Shown: positions 26,925 to 35,783, numbered from the stretch's first letter. The stretch is DNA of 64,000 nt from Immundisolibacterales bacterium (GCA_026712715.1 JAPOPW010000030.1:62001-126000), one strand, 5' to 3'. Notes: generated by a model not told the origin, from the letters alone. Numbers and translations: made by a program.

Positions 26925-28100
26925 ATGCGGACACGGGGGTGGTTTGCCCACATATTCCACCGGTTTCCTGCTTCGGCCGCCGATGCACGGGCAGCGACGC
27001 GCCGTACTCCCTCGAGTCGCTTCGACGCCGAGTCGATCGCGCCTTCGACGACTTGCGGCCCGCGCGGCCCGTCACTGCCGCGCCTCGGCGTCTTCGCGAC
27101 GACGATTGCCGGGGTATGCGCGCTTGCCGGTACGCTGTGGGTGATTGCGCCCGCGGCGTGGTCCGCCGACGGGCCGCTGGACGAAGTGCCCGCGGTACGG
27201 TCTTTCCTGCGCGAGGTCGAGTCCCGGCACGGACTGGACCGTGCCTGGCTGCAGGGGCTCTTTCGGGAGGCTCGCCGGCAGCAGTCGATTCTGGACGCGT
27301 TCAGCCGGCCGGCCGAGGCGAAGCCGTGGCATGCCTACCGCAAGATCTTCGTGACCCCGGACCGCATTCGTCGCGGAGTGGAATTCGCCCGCGAGCACCG
27401 GGCGGTGCTGGAACGGGTGACGGCGCGGTTCGGGGTGCCGGCCGAGACCGTGGCCGCGATCATCGGGGTCGAGACCTTCTACGGGCGGTACACCGGCCGC
27501 TACCGCGTCATCGATGCCCTGTCGACACTCGCGTTCTTCGCGCCCCGTCGGGGCTCGTTCTTCCGCCGCGAGCTCGAGGAGTTCCTGCTGATGCTCAACG
27601 AGGAGGATCGGGCGAGCGCCGACCTCAAGGGCTCCTACGCCGGGGCGATCGGAGTCCCGCAATTCATCCCGAGCAGCTATCGGGAGTACGCGGTCGACTT
27701 CGATGGAGACGGTCGTCGAGACCTCGTGGGAAGCGTGGACGACGCGATGGGGAGCGTCGGTTCCTACCTCCATCGTCACGGGTGGCGTGAAGGGGAGCCG
27801 GTCGCGTTTCGCCTGGCCGCGACGGACCCGGGACGCGCGGACCCGCTCGCCGGGGGGCTTCGGCCGGAGCGGGTCTGGGGGGACCTCGAGGAGGTCGGCC
27901 TCAGCGTTGCCGAGGCGGACCCGAAGCCGCTTCCGGACACCCCGGTCACTCTGGTGCGTCTCGACGGCGCGCGAGGGACGGAGTACTGGGTCGGCCTTCC
28001 CAACTTCTACGTGATCACGCGGTACAACCACAGCGCGCTGTATGCGATGGCCGTCCATCAGCTCGCGGTCGAGATCCGGCGGGGCGGCGAATCGGGGTGA
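26925..28100 (+). CDS. mltB: lytic murein transglycosylase B with a repeat-encoded N-terminal extension
   Basis: A 391-residue enzyme that cleaves the glycan backbone with formation of anhydromuramic ends. It carries ETVAAIIGVETFYGRYTGRY, whose IIGVETFYG holds the catalytic Glu, as well as GSYAGAIGVPQFIPSSY and the DFDGDGRRDL calcium-site segment. The signal-like helix (LGVFATTIAGVCALAGTLW) begins only at about residue 60. The preceding Arg-rich residues are encoded by family 1 repeat copy 2 read in antisense. A strong GAGGAGG site (26912-26918) fixes the ATG at 26925, and no usable start lies between the repeat and the signal helix. Confidence 0.9.
   Translation: MRTRGWFAHIFHRFPASAADARAATRRTPSSRFDAESIAPSTTCGPRGPSLPRLGVFATTIAGVCALAGTLWVIAPAAWSADGPLDEVPAVRSFLREVESRHGLDRAWLQGLFREARRQQSILDAFSRPAEAKPWHAYRKIFVTPDRIRRGVEFAREHRAVLERVTARFGVPAETVAAIIGVETFYGRYTGRYRVIDALSTLAFFAPRRGSFFRRELEEFLLMLNEEDRASADLKGSYAGAIGVPQFIPSSYREYAVDFDGDGRRDLVGSVDDAMGSVGSYLHRHGWREGEPVAFRLAATDPGRADPLAGGLRPERVWGDLEEVGLSVAEADPKPLPDTPVTLVRLDGARGTEYWVGLPNFYVITRYNHSALYAMAVHQLAVEIRRGGESG
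26941..27090 (-). repeat. dispersed repeat family 1, copy 2 (inside the mltB frame)
   Basis: Read on the minus strand this is the counterpart of 7524-7680: arms at 27066-27079 and 26990-27003 (12 of 14 pairs), then GAGGGAGTACGGC, CATCGGCGGCCGAAGCAGG, and GGTGGAATATGTGGGCAAACC at the end. It lies between the ribosome-binding site/start codon and the signal sequence of mltB and keeps that frame open. Confidence 0.78.
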
Positions 28101-29038
28101 TGCGGGCGGTTCGGCTTCTTTGCGTCGGGGCGCTGGCGGTGGCCGCGGGTTGCGCGTCCACCGGCGAGCCCGCGCCGGGTGCCGGGGAGGGCGCCGTCTC
28201 CCCCACGGGCACGCCGGCCGAGGCGCTCTTCGCAAAGCGGAGCGCGGGACCGGGCGCCGATCGATTCCCCGTCGAGGACGGCCCCCCCATCGGCGGGCCG
28301 TCCCGGGCAGAGCTGATGCGCACGCCCGATGCGGTCCCGGCGTCCGAACCGTTGAGCCCGCACGGCAACCCGCAAGCCTACGTGGTTTACGGAAAGACCT
28401 ATCGAACGATGCCGTCCAGCCGCGGATACGTCGAGCGCGGAGTCGCTTCCTGGTACGGGCGCAAGTTTCACGAGCGTCCGACGAGCAGCCGCGAACCCTA
28501 CGACATGTTCGCCATGACCGCCGCGCACCGGAGTCTGCCGCTGCCCACGTACGTGCGGGTCACGCATCTCGAGAACGGTCGCAGCGCCGTCGTACGGGTC
28601 AACGACCGGGGTCCGTTCCACCCCGGCCGCATCATCGACCTGTCCTATGCGGCCGCGGTCAAGCTGGGAATCGCCGACCCCGGCTCCGGGCCGGTGGAGG
28701 TCCGGGCCGTCGACTCCGACGGGGGAGGCGGCGCCGCGCTCCCGGACCCGCGAAGCGCGGCGGCACCCCTGCGGTACTTTGTGCAGGTCGGCGCCTACTC
28801 GGATGAACGCAACGCCGCCAGGGCTTTCGCGCTGGCGGAGCGCGTGCGGCCGGGTCTTGCGTCGCTGCGCTCGATGCGCGCCGAGGAGCGCACCCTCCAT
28901 CGGGTCCGCATCGGACCGCTGGCGGGACTGGACGAAGCGCACCGGGTGCTGGCCGGCCTCGACGAGGCGGGGCTGGGGAGCGCACGGTTGGTCATCGAGA
29001 CACGGAGCCACGACACGGCAGAGGACGACAATGCGTAA
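28100..29038 (+). CDS. rlpA: septal ring lytic transglycosylase RlpA (lipoprotein)
   Basis: A 312-residue lipoprotein. The lipobox VAAGC puts the acylated cysteine at residue 18. A low-complexity Pro/Gly/Ala linker leads to the double-psi beta-barrel domain (ERGVASWYGRKFHERPTSSREPYD, with the catalytic-type ASWYG and the RVNDRGPFHPGRIIDLS block). A C-terminal SPOR domain follows (YFVQVGAYSDERNA to HRVRIGPL) and should bind denuded glycan at the septum. The ATG at 28100 shares its A with the mltB stop. A GTG three bases earlier is possible. The stop overlaps the dacC start by eight bases. Confidence 0.92.
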   Translation: MRAVRLLCVGALAVAAGCASTGEPAPGAGEGAVSPTGTPAEALFAKRSAGPGADRFPVEDGPPIGGPSRAELMRTPDAVPASEPLSPHGNPQAYVVYGKTYRTMPSSRGYVERGVASWYGRKFHERPTSSREPYDMFAMTAAHRSLPLPTYVRVTHLENGRSAVVRVNDRGPFHPGRIIDLSYAAAVKLGIADPGSGPVEVRAVDSDGGGGAALPDPRSAAAPLRYFVQVGAYSDERNAARAFALAERVRPGLASLRSMRAEERTLHRVRIGPLAGLDEAHRVLAGLDEAGLGSARLVIETRSHDTAEDDNA

Positions 29039-30197
29039 GGAGAGAGTTGAACGGCGGCGGGTCGGTCTAGAGGTCCGGCGATGGCAGTGGCCGGCGGCGG
29101 CCATGCTGCTCGCATTCGCGGCCTTCGCCTCGGCCGCAGACCCGGTGAAGCTCAATGCGGAATCCTGGCTGCTCCAGGACCTGCATACCGGAACGGTGCT
29201 GGCGGCGGAGAACGCGGACCAGCGGATGGAGCCCGCGAGTCTGGTCAAGCTGATGACGTCGTACGTGGCGTTCGCCCAGATCGCTTCCGGCGACATCGCC
29301 CTCGACGAACCCGTCACGGTAAGCCGCAAGGCGTGGAGGATGGGCGGCTCGCAGATGTTCATCGAGGTCGGCACCCGGGTATCCGTGGAGGACCTCCTCA
29401 AGGGAATCATCGTCCAGTCCGGCAACGACTCGAGCGTCGCGATCGCGGAGCATGTCGCCGGGACGGAGGAGGCCTTCGTCCAGCTCATGAACGAGCATGC
29501 GGAGCGCCTCGGCATGACGGGGACCAGCTTCGCGAACTCGCACGGGCTTCCCGACGAGCTCAACTACACGACCGCGCGCGACGTTTCGACCATGATGCGC
29601 GCGCTCATCGCGGACTTTCCCGCGGAGTACCGCTGGTACGAGCTCGAGTCCTTCACCTACAACGGAATCACCCAGCCCAATCGCAACCGGCTGCTGAAGC
29701 GGGACCCTTCGGTGGACGGCGGCAAGACCGGCTATACGAAAGCGGCGGGATACTGTCTTTCCGTATCCGCGAACCGGGAGGGAATGCGGGTCATCGCCGT
29801 CGTCATGGGCGCTCCCCGATCGTCGGAGCGTTTCCGCGGCGCGCAGACCCTCCTCAACTTCGGCTATCGCAACTACCGGACCAGCCTCCTGTATGCCGCG
29901 GGGGAGCCGGTCGGGACGATCAAGGTCTGGTCGGGGGATCGCCCGACGGTGCAGGCGGGCATTGCCGAGGACCTGTGGCTGACCGTCGCGCGGCGCAAGT
30001 CGGATGACCTGGGGACGAAGATCGTGTTCGACGACCCGATCATCGCTCCCGTTCCCGATGCGGGGCGGCTCGGAACCCTTTCGGTATCGCTCGGCGACGA
30101 GACGCTCCTGGAGCGCGATCTCATCGCTCTCGGGGGAGTCCCGCTGGGCTCGTACTATCGCCGGGCGATGGACTGGTTCTGGCTGTTCTGGCGCTGA
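29031..30197 (+). CDS. dacC: D-alanyl-D-alanine carboxypeptidase (PBP5/6 type)
   Basis: A 388-residue low-molecular-weight PBP that trims the terminal D-Ala of stem peptides. A signal peptide (MLLAFAAFASA, residues 25-35) is followed by SxxK at Ser70 (EPASLVKLMT), SGN at residues 130-132 and the KTG triad in VDGGKTGYTKAAGYC. The C-terminal beta domain and the final amphipathic WFWLFWR anchor are present. It is called dacC for the dacA/dacC pair; the exact paralogue cannot be assigned. It starts inside the end of rlpA, and lipB follows after six bases. The small ybeD gene often found between dacA and lipB is absent. Confidence 0.94.
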   Translation: MRKERVERRRVGLEVRRWQWPAAAMLLAFAAFASAADPVKLNAESWLLQDLHTGTVLAAENADQRMEPASLVKLMTSYVAFAQIASGDIALDEPVTVSRKAWRMGGSQMFIEVGTRVSVEDLLKGIIVQSGNDSSVAIAEHVAGTEEAFVQLMNEHAERLGMTGTSFANSHGLPDELNYTTARDVSTMMRALIADFPAEYRWYELESFTYNGITQPNRNRLLKRDPSVDGGKTGYTKAAGYCLSVSANREGMRVIAVVMGAPRSSERFRGAQTLLNFGYRNYRTSLLYAAGEPVGTIKVWSGDRPTVQAGIAEDLWLTVARRKSDDLGTKIVFDDPIIAPVPDAGRLGTLSVSLGDETLLERDLIALGGVPLGSYYRRAMDWFWLFWR

Positions 30198-30203
30198 GGG
30201 GCC

Positions 30204-30884
30204 GTGCGGCGCGCGTTCGGGCCGCCCGGGATTGCGGTCCGGCGGCTGGGCCGCCGGGACTGCGAGCGGACGATCCGCGAGATGCGCGAGTACACCGCAT
30301 CGCGCACGGCCGACTCCGCGGACGAGATCTGGCTGGTGGAACACCCACCCGTTTACACCCTTGGACAGGCGGGACGGCGCGAACATGTGCATGCCCCGGG
30401 CCGAATTCCCGTCGTCACCACGGACCGCGGAGGCCAGGTGACCTACCACGGACCGGGCCAGGCGGTCGTCTACGTGCTGCTCGACCTTCGCCGGCTCGTC
30501 CTCGGGGTGCGCGGCATCGTCCGCGACCTGGAGCAGGCCGTGATCGACACGGTGGGGCGCGCGGGGGTGGCCGCCACCCGGCGTCCGGGGGCCCCGGGGG
30601 TGTACGTGAACGGCGCCAAGCTCGCCGCGGTCGGACTGCGCGTGCGGCGGGGCTGCACCTACCACGGCATCGCGGTCAACGTCGATCTCGACCCGGCCCC
30701 GTTCCGGGGAATCGATCCGTGCGGGTACGCGGACCTTGCGGTGGTCCGCCTTCGCGATCTGGGGGTCGACTGGACGGCCGAAGAGACCGGGGAGCGGGTC
30801 GCCGAGGCGCTGAAGGGGCTGGTCGCGCGCCACCGGGCGCCGCCAACGAGAGCGGGTGCCCGGCCGTCCGGGCAGACGGCGTGA
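30204..30884 (+). CDS. lipB: lipoyl(octanoyl) transferase
   Basis: A 226-residue LipB that moves octanoyl groups from ACP to lipoate-dependent enzymes. Visible are EHPPVYTLGQAG, TDRGGQVTYHGPGQ, the conserved lysine in GAKLAAVGLRVRRG and the catalytic cysteine in GIDPCGYAD. It starts with GTG at 30204, six bases after dacC. A C-terminal tail of about 20 residues is unconserved. lipA, the usual partner, is not next to it; nagZ overlaps its stop instead. Confidence 0.93.
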   Translation: MRRAFGPPGIAVRRLGRRDCERTIREMREYTASRTADSADEIWLVEHPPVYTLGQAGRREHVHAPGRIPVVTTDRGGQVTYHGPGQAVVYVLLDLRRLVLGVRGIVRDLEQAVIDTVGRAGVAATRRPGAPGVYVNGAKLAAVGLRVRRGCTYHGIAVNVDLDPAPFRGIDPCGYADLAVVRLRDLGVDWTAEETGERVAEALKGLVARHRAPPTRAGARPSGQTA

Positions 30885-31954
30885 ACGGCCGGGGGAGAGG
30901 GCCGGGGGGGCTCGGCCCGCTCATGATGGACCTCGCCGGCACCGGGCTCGACGGCGAGGATCGCGAGATTGCGTCGCACCCCGCGATCGGGGGCGTGGTT
31001 CTCTTCGACCGCAACTTCGAGGACCTCGGTCAGCTTGCCGATCTGACGTCCGCGCTGCACCGCCTTCGTTCGCCGCCGCTTCTCATCGCGGTGGACCACG
31101 AGGGCGGTCGGGTGCAGCGGTTTCGAAACGGATTCACCCGGCTGCCCGCCGCGCGGCGGATAGGGGCCCGGTTCGCCCGCGACCCCGAGATCGCCCGCTC
31201 GCTCGCCCGTGCCGCCGGACTCGTCGCGGCCGCCGAGCTGCGGCGCGCCGGGATCGATCTCGCCTTTGCGCCGGTCGTCGATCTGTCGCGAGGCAACGAG
31301 GAGACGATCGGAGAGAGGGCATTTCACGCCGATCCGGCTCCGGTGATCGACCTCGCCGGAGGCTGGCTCGAGGGGGCGGGGCGGGCCGGCTTCTCGGGGG
31401 TCGGCAAGCACTTTCCCGGGCACGGGACGGCGCGCGGCGATACCCATCTCGTCGAAGTCGTGGACGAGCGCCCGCTCGCGCGCATGCGCGAGAGCGATCT
31501 GGCCCCGTTCGCCGCGCTGGCGGGTTCGCTCGGAGGGGTGATGACGAGCCACGTCCGGTTTCCGGCGGTCGACGCGCAAGCTGCGGTGACTTTCTCCGAG
31601 ACCTGGATTCGCGGCGTGTTGCGAAGGGACCTCGGCTTTGCTGGTATCGTGTTCAGCGACGATCTCTCGATGGAGGCGGCCCGGGGAGAACGGGGCGCCG
31701 AGGAGGCGAGAGTGGCCGCGGCGCTGGCGGCCGGCTGCGACGCCGCGCTCGTGATGAACGACCGCGCGGCGCTCGTGCGCGTGCTGGATGGCTGGCGTCC
31801 GGACGAGGTGCCGGCAACCCGCGACCTCGGCGTGCTGCGGCCCGACGGTCGGGCGAGCGTGCCGGCGCATCGATACCATGAAGCGGCGGAGCTGCTCCGG
31901 CGGCACCTGGGTCCGGAACCGGAACCTGCACCGCCGCCCCACCGAGGAGGTTGA
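30881..31954 (+). CDS. nagZ: beta-N-acetylglucosaminidase NagZ
   Basis: A 357-residue family 3 glycoside hydrolase that removes GlcNAc from muropeptides during cell wall recycling in the cytoplasm. It shows GPLMMDLAGTGLDGED, IAVDHEGGRVQRFR, the mobile loop GKHFPGHGTARGDTH with the catalytic His/Asp dyad, and the nucleophile in VFSDDLSMEA. It starts with GTG at 30881 overlapping the lipB stop, so it continues the murein operon. The C-terminal RRHLGPEPEPAPPPHRGG tail is Pro-rich and probably disordered. Confidence 0.93.
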   Translation: MNGRGRGPGGLGPLMMDLAGTGLDGEDREIASHPAIGGVVLFDRNFEDLGQLADLTSALHRLRSPPLLIAVDHEGGRVQRFRNGFTRLPAARRIGARFARDPEIARSLARAAGLVAAAELRRAGIDLAFAPVVDLSRGNEETIGERAFHADPAPVIDLAGGWLEGAGRAGFSGVGKHFPGHGTARGDTHLVEVVDERPLARMRESDLAPFAALAGSLGGVMTSHVRFPAVDAQAAVTFSETWIRGVLRRDLGFAGIVFSDDLSMEAARGERGAEEARVAAALAAGCDAALVMNDRAALVRVLDGWRPDEVPATRDLGVLRPDGRASVPAHRYHEAAELLRRHLGPEPEPAPPPHRGG

Positions 31955-31961
31955 AGCTCGA

Positions 31962-33179
31962 ATGGAACGAAACGATTCGAAGGCGCTCGCCGGTGTGCGC
32001 GTGCTGGACCTCACGCAGTTCGAGGCGGGGCCGTCCTGCACGGAGGCGCTCGCCTGGCTCGGCGCGGACGTGGTCAAGGTCGAGAATCCGGCCGGCGGCG
32101 ACCAGGGCCGGCAGGCGTCCACCGACACGCCCGGGCTCGATTCCCACTACTTCCTGCTGCTCAACGCGAACAAGCGCAGCATCACCTGCGACCTCAAGTC
32201 GAAGGACGGACGGGAGCGCCTCGAGGCTCTGATCCCGAAAGCGGACGTGATTATCGAGAACTTCGGGCCGGGTGTCATCGAGAGGCTCGGTTTCGGCTGG
32301 GAACGGGTGCGGGATCTCAATCCGCGCATCGTCTACGCGAGCGTCAAGGGGTTCTCGCCGGAGAGTCGGTACGCGGACTTCCTGAGCTTCGACATGATCG
32401 GCCAGGCGGCCGGGGGGGCCCTGTCCATCACCGGGGAGGAGGGCGGCCGGCCCCTTCGGCCCGGACCCACGATCGGCGACACGGGGACGGGGCTGCACTG
32501 CGCGATCGGAATCCTCGGGGCGCTCATGCAGCGCCACCGCACCGGGCGCGGCCAGCGGGTGGAGGTCGCGATGCAGGACGCGGTGACGAACTACTGCCGG
32601 GTTTCCTATGCGCACGTGTTGTCCCGGGGCACGGCGCCGCAACGGAGCGGAAACCGGGTGGGCCTCGGTCTCACCGCTCCGATGGACGTGTTCCCGTGCA
32701 AGGGCGGAGGCCCGGACGACTATTGCTACGTCTACACGACCCGCGCCCACAACGGCCACTGGGAGCGGCTGCTTCGGGTGATCGGCCGTGAGGACCGCCT
32801 GGACGACCCCCGGTTCGCCACCCCGGCGCTGCGCGGGCAGCACCGCGAAGAGGTCGATGCCCTGGTCGCGGCATGGACCAGGACCCGCACCAAGGAGGAC
32901 GTCATGCGGACCCTCGGGGCGGCCGGCGTGCCGGCCGGTGCGGTGTTCGGCACCAAGGAGCTCTGGGAGGACGAGAACATGCGCGCGCGCGGGCTGTTCG
33001 CCACCGTCGACCATCCCACCCGGGGGGAGGTCACGATTCCCGGATGGCCGGTCAGGATGTCCGAATCGGACGTTCCCGTGACCGCGGCGCCCCTCCTCGG
33101 GGCCGACACCGAAGCGGTCCTCGCGGAGTGGCTCGAACCCGCGCGGGATCCGGCGGATCCCGGTCGGGAGGCGGCCTGA
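31962..33179 (+). CDS. class III CoA-transferase (CaiB/BaiF, formyl-CoA transferase-like)
   Basis: A 405-residue class III CoA-transferase. The catalytic aspartate is Asp173 in TIGDTGTG, and the N-terminal LAGVRVLDLTQFEAGPSC, the VKVENPAGGDQGR block and DVIIENFGPGV are typical. The glycine-rich GGALSITGEEGGRP loop resembles formyl-CoA:oxalate CoA-transferase. The oxalyl-CoA decarboxylase that would support an oxalate role is not in the window, so the substrate is open. The ribosome-binding site GAGGAGG (31944-31950) lies across the nagZ stop. Confidence 0.83.
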   Translation: MERNDSKALAGVRVLDLTQFEAGPSCTEALAWLGADVVKVENPAGGDQGRQASTDTPGLDSHYFLLLNANKRSITCDLKSKDGRERLEALIPKADVIIENFGPGVIERLGFGWERVRDLNPRIVYASVKGFSPESRYADFLSFDMIGQAAGGALSITGEEGGRPLRPGPTIGDTGTGLHCAIGILGALMQRHRTGRGQRVEVAMQDAVTNYCRVSYAHVLSRGTAPQRSGNRVGLGLTAPMDVFPCKGGGPDDYCYVYTTRAHNGHWERLLRVIGREDRLDDPRFATPALRGQHREEVDALVAAWTRTRTKEDVMRTLGAAGVPAGAVFGTKELWEDENMRARGLFATVDHPTRGEVTIPGWPVRMSESDVPVTAAPLLGADTEAVLAEWLEPARDPADPGREAA

Positions 33180-33236
33180 TTCGGAGCCGGGCGTTCGGGT
33201 CCGGGCTCGCGCGCGCGGGGGCGGCTCGAGGGCGGC

Positions 33237-34040
33237 TCAGGTGAAGAGGAAGCCGCCCGCGCGCGCAGCCGCGTCACGGAGTATCAGCGCGAGCCACCCG
33301 GCGAGGGCGAGCCACGGACCGAAGGCGAAGGGGCCGCGCTTCACCAGCCCCGTCGCCACGCCACCGAGCGATGCGAGGAACACGACGCCCGGGAGCGCCT
33401 CCCAGCCGAGCCATGCGCCGATCATCGCGGTCAGCTTGAGATCGCCCGAACCGAGGCCTTCGTGGCCTCGGACGAGGCGGAAGGAGCGTTGCACGATCCA
33501 CAGGACCCCGTAGCCCGACATCGCTCCCAGCACCGCCTGCGGCAGGGTCGCGAGGTGCGCGCCGGCCAGGTTGAAGCCGATGCCCGCCCAGAGCATGGGG
33601 AGGGTGATCGCGTCCGGCAGCAGCCGGGACTCGAGGTCGATGAAGGCGAGCGCGATCAATGCCCAGGTGAAGGCGACGGCCCCCGCCGCGGGCCATCCTG
33701 CGCCGAAACGCCAGGCGCACAGCGCGGCCCCCGCCGCGCACAGGATTTCGATCAGCGGGTAGCGGACGGGAATCGGGACGCGGCACCGTGCGCAACGGCC
33801 GCGGAGCAGCGCGAAGCCTGCGAGGGGGATGAGTCCGTGCCACGGGATCGGCTCCCGGCAGCGCGGGCAGTGCGAGCGCGGGAGCGCGATGCCCGGGTGG
33901 CCGGCGGTGCCGGGGCTAGCGTCGTCCTCGTCCGATCGCCGGCTCCATTGCGCCTCCAGCATGAGCGGGAGCCGGTGCACGACGACGGTGAGGAAGCTTC
34001 CGGCCGCGAGTCCCGCCGCGGCCGCCAGGAGCACGAACAC
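33237..34040 (-). CDS. pilD: prepilin peptidase / N-methyltransferase PilD
   Basis: A 267-residue A24-type aspartic peptidase. It has two CxxC pairs (CPRCREPI and CARCRVPI) in the cytoplasmic domain and catalytic aspartates in FIDLESRLLPD and GSGDLKL. About seven membrane helices follow. It cleaves and N-methylates type IV prepilins; a pilin gene lies at 37314. No pilB or pilC is near. It is convergent with the CoA-transferase gene and is preceded on its strand by pgeF, one base away. Confidence 0.93.
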   Translation of the reverse strand: MFVLLAAAAGLAAGSFLTVVVHRLPLMLEAQWSRRSDEDDASPGTAGHPGIALPRSHCPRCREPIPWHGLIPLAGFALLRGRCARCRVPIPVRYPLIEILCAAGAALCAWRFGAGWPAAGAVAFTWALIALAFIDLESRLLPDAITLPMLWAGIGFNLAGAHLATLPQAVLGAMSGYGVLWIVQRSFRLVRGHEGLGSGDLKLTAMIGAWLGWEALPGVVFLASLGGVATGLVKRGPFAFGPWLALAGWLALILRDAAARAGGFLFT

Positions 34041-34041
34041 C

Positions 34042-34788
34042 TCAGGCGAGCCAGATGAGGGTTGCCATCCGGCCCGTCACCCCGTCGCGCCGATGGGAGA
34101 AGAACCGATCCGGGTCGCTCGCCGTGCACCGCCCCCCCCCGTGCACGGAGCGGACGCCGCTGCGCTCGAGGCGCCGGCGGACGATCCCTTCGAGGTCGGC
34201 GTGCCATTTGCCGGGAGAGGAGGCGGGCCGAAAGGCATCGCCGGTGCCGGGGTCGCCCGCGAGGATGGCGTCGCGCACGTCCGGGCCGACCTCGTAGCGG
34301 TCGGGTCCGATGGCGGGTCCGAGCCATGCAATCAGTCTCGCGGCCGGACCGGCCGCGTGTACCCCCGCCTCGACGATTCCGGCCGCAATCCCCCGCCAGC
34401 CGGCGTGCAGGGCCGCCACGACCGTGGCGTCCCGGTCGCAGAGGAGGATCGGCATGCAGTCGGCCGTCAATATCGCGCAGACGGTCCCGGCCGCTCGGGC
34501 CACGATGCCGTCCGCCGCCGCGCCGGCGGCTCCGTCATCGGCCGTCACCACCCGACGGCCGTGGCGCTGGACGAGCCATCGCGGCTCCTCGGGAAGGCCG
34601 AGAGCCTGGCGCAGGTGCGATCGGTTCCGGCGTACCGCCGCGCCCTCGTCCGCCACGTGGTCCGCGAGGTTGAGAGAAGCCCACGGCCCGGCGCTCGCAC
34701 CGCCCGTGCGGGTGGTCGAGGCCGCGCGCACGCGCCCCGGCGCCGGCCACTGCGGGATGATCGGGAGAAGCCTCCCCGGTCGGGTCAC
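34042..34788 (-). CDS. pgeF: YfiH/PgeF (LACC1-like) purine nucleoside phosphorylase, peptidoglycan editing factor
   Basis: A 248-residue protein of the DUF152 (Cu-oxidase_4) family, known for purine nucleoside phosphorylase/adenosine deaminase activity and for keeping L-Ser out of peptidoglycan stems. The metal site is visible as QRHG, TADCMPILL and AALHAGWRGIAAGIV. The GTG at 34788 overlaps the rluD stop (GTGA) and precedes the conserved LLPIIPQWPAPGRVRA beginning. The rluD-pgeF pairing is the usual gammaproteobacterial arrangement. Confidence 0.9.
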   Translation of the reverse strand: MTRPGRLLPIIPQWPAPGRVRAASTTRTGGASAGPWASLNLADHVADEGAAVRRNRSHLRQALGLPEEPRWLVQRHGRRVVTADDGAAGAAADGIVARAAGTVCAILTADCMPILLCDRDATVVAALHAGWRGIAAGIVEAGVHAAGPAARLIAWLGPAIGPDRYEVGPDVRDAILAGDPGTGDAFRPASSPGKWHADLEGIVRRRLERSGVRSVHGGGRCTASDPDRFFSHRRDGVTGRMATLIWLA

Positions 34789-35783
34789 GCCGTCTCCGTC
34801 CGGTTCCCGCGGTCCGGCGCCGCATCGCCGGCGAGCGCCGCGAGCAGCGCCTTGAGGTCGTCGGGCGGCGGGGCCGTCCATTCGCGATCCTCTCCGGTGA
34901 TCGGGTGACGCAGGGTCAGCCGGCGAGCGTGGAGCGCCTGGCGCGTGAATCGGCGCAGCACCGTTTCCAGGGCCGGCGACGCTCCGGCCGAGGTCACGGC
35001 GCGCCGGCCGTAATCGGGGTCCCCCACCACCGGGAACCCCCGATGCGCGAGGTGGACCCGAATCTGGTGGGTGCGACCGGTGTCGAGGCGCACCGCGAGC
35101 GCGGTGTGGGCGCGGAAGCGGGTCTCGACCCGATAGTGGGTGATGGCCCGGCGCCCGCCGCTGCGCACCACCGCCATGCGGGTTCGATGGCCGGAATGGC
35201 GTCCGACGGGCTCGTCGATGGTGCCGCCCGCGATCACCCGGCCGCGCACCACCGCGAGGTACTCGCGGCCGATCGTCCGGGCGGCGAGCTGGTCGACGAG
35301 TGACTTGTGGGCAGCCAGGGTGCGTGCGACGACGAGGAGCCCGGTCGTGTCCTTGTCGAGGCGATGCACGAGGCCGGCCCGGGGGATGGCGGCGAGCCGG
35401 GGCTCGTGGTGAAGGAGGGCGTTGACCAGGGTCCCGTCCGGGCGGCCGGCCCCCGGATGGACGACCATCCCGGCCGGCTTGTCGATGACGATGACGGCGT
35501 CGTCTTCATGCCGGATGGTGAGGTCGATGCACTGGGGCGGAAACGGGGCGGGGGTCGGGATCTGCGCCGGGGCGTCCAGCTCGATGAGGTCGCCGGCCTC
35601 GACCGGGTCGCGGGGCCGCCGGGTCCGCTGCTCCACGGTGGCCCGACCGTCTCGAATCCATCGCTGGAGGCGCGCCCGGGAGTACTCGGGGGCGAGCGCG
35701 GCCAGCACCACGTCGAAGCGCTTTCCCGCCATGTCTTCGGGAACCGTGAACCGCAATGGCGGTTCGGTTACCCTATCGGACAT
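34785..35783 (-). CDS. rluD: 23S rRNA pseudouridine synthase RluD
   Basis: A 332-residue RluA-family enzyme with an N-terminal S4 domain (LAPEYSRARLQRWIRDGRATV) and the catalytic domain. The catalytic aspartate is in VHRLDKDTTGLLVVART. VIDKPAGMVVHPGAG and LDTGRTHQIRVH also fit. RluD modifies 1911, 1915 and 1917 of helix 69. The ATG at 35783 overlaps the divergent bamD ATG (CATG at 35781-35784). A TTG at 35756 is an alternative that would separate the two genes. Confidence 0.93.
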   Translation of the reverse strand: MSDRVTEPPLRFTVPEDMAGKRFDVVLAALAPEYSRARLQRWIRDGRATVEQRTRRPRDPVEAGDLIELDAPAQIPTPAPFPPQCIDLTIRHEDDAVIVIDKPAGMVVHPGAGRPDGTLVNALLHHEPRLAAIPRAGLVHRLDKDTTGLLVVARTLAAHKSLVDQLAARTIGREYLAVVRGRVIAGGTIDEPVGRHSGHRTRMAVVRSGGRRAITHYRVETRFRAHTALAVRLDTGRTHQIRVHLAHRGFPVVGDPDYGRRAVTSAGASPALETVLRRFTRQALHARRLTLRHPITGEDREWTAPPPDDLKALLAALAGDAAPDRGNRTETA

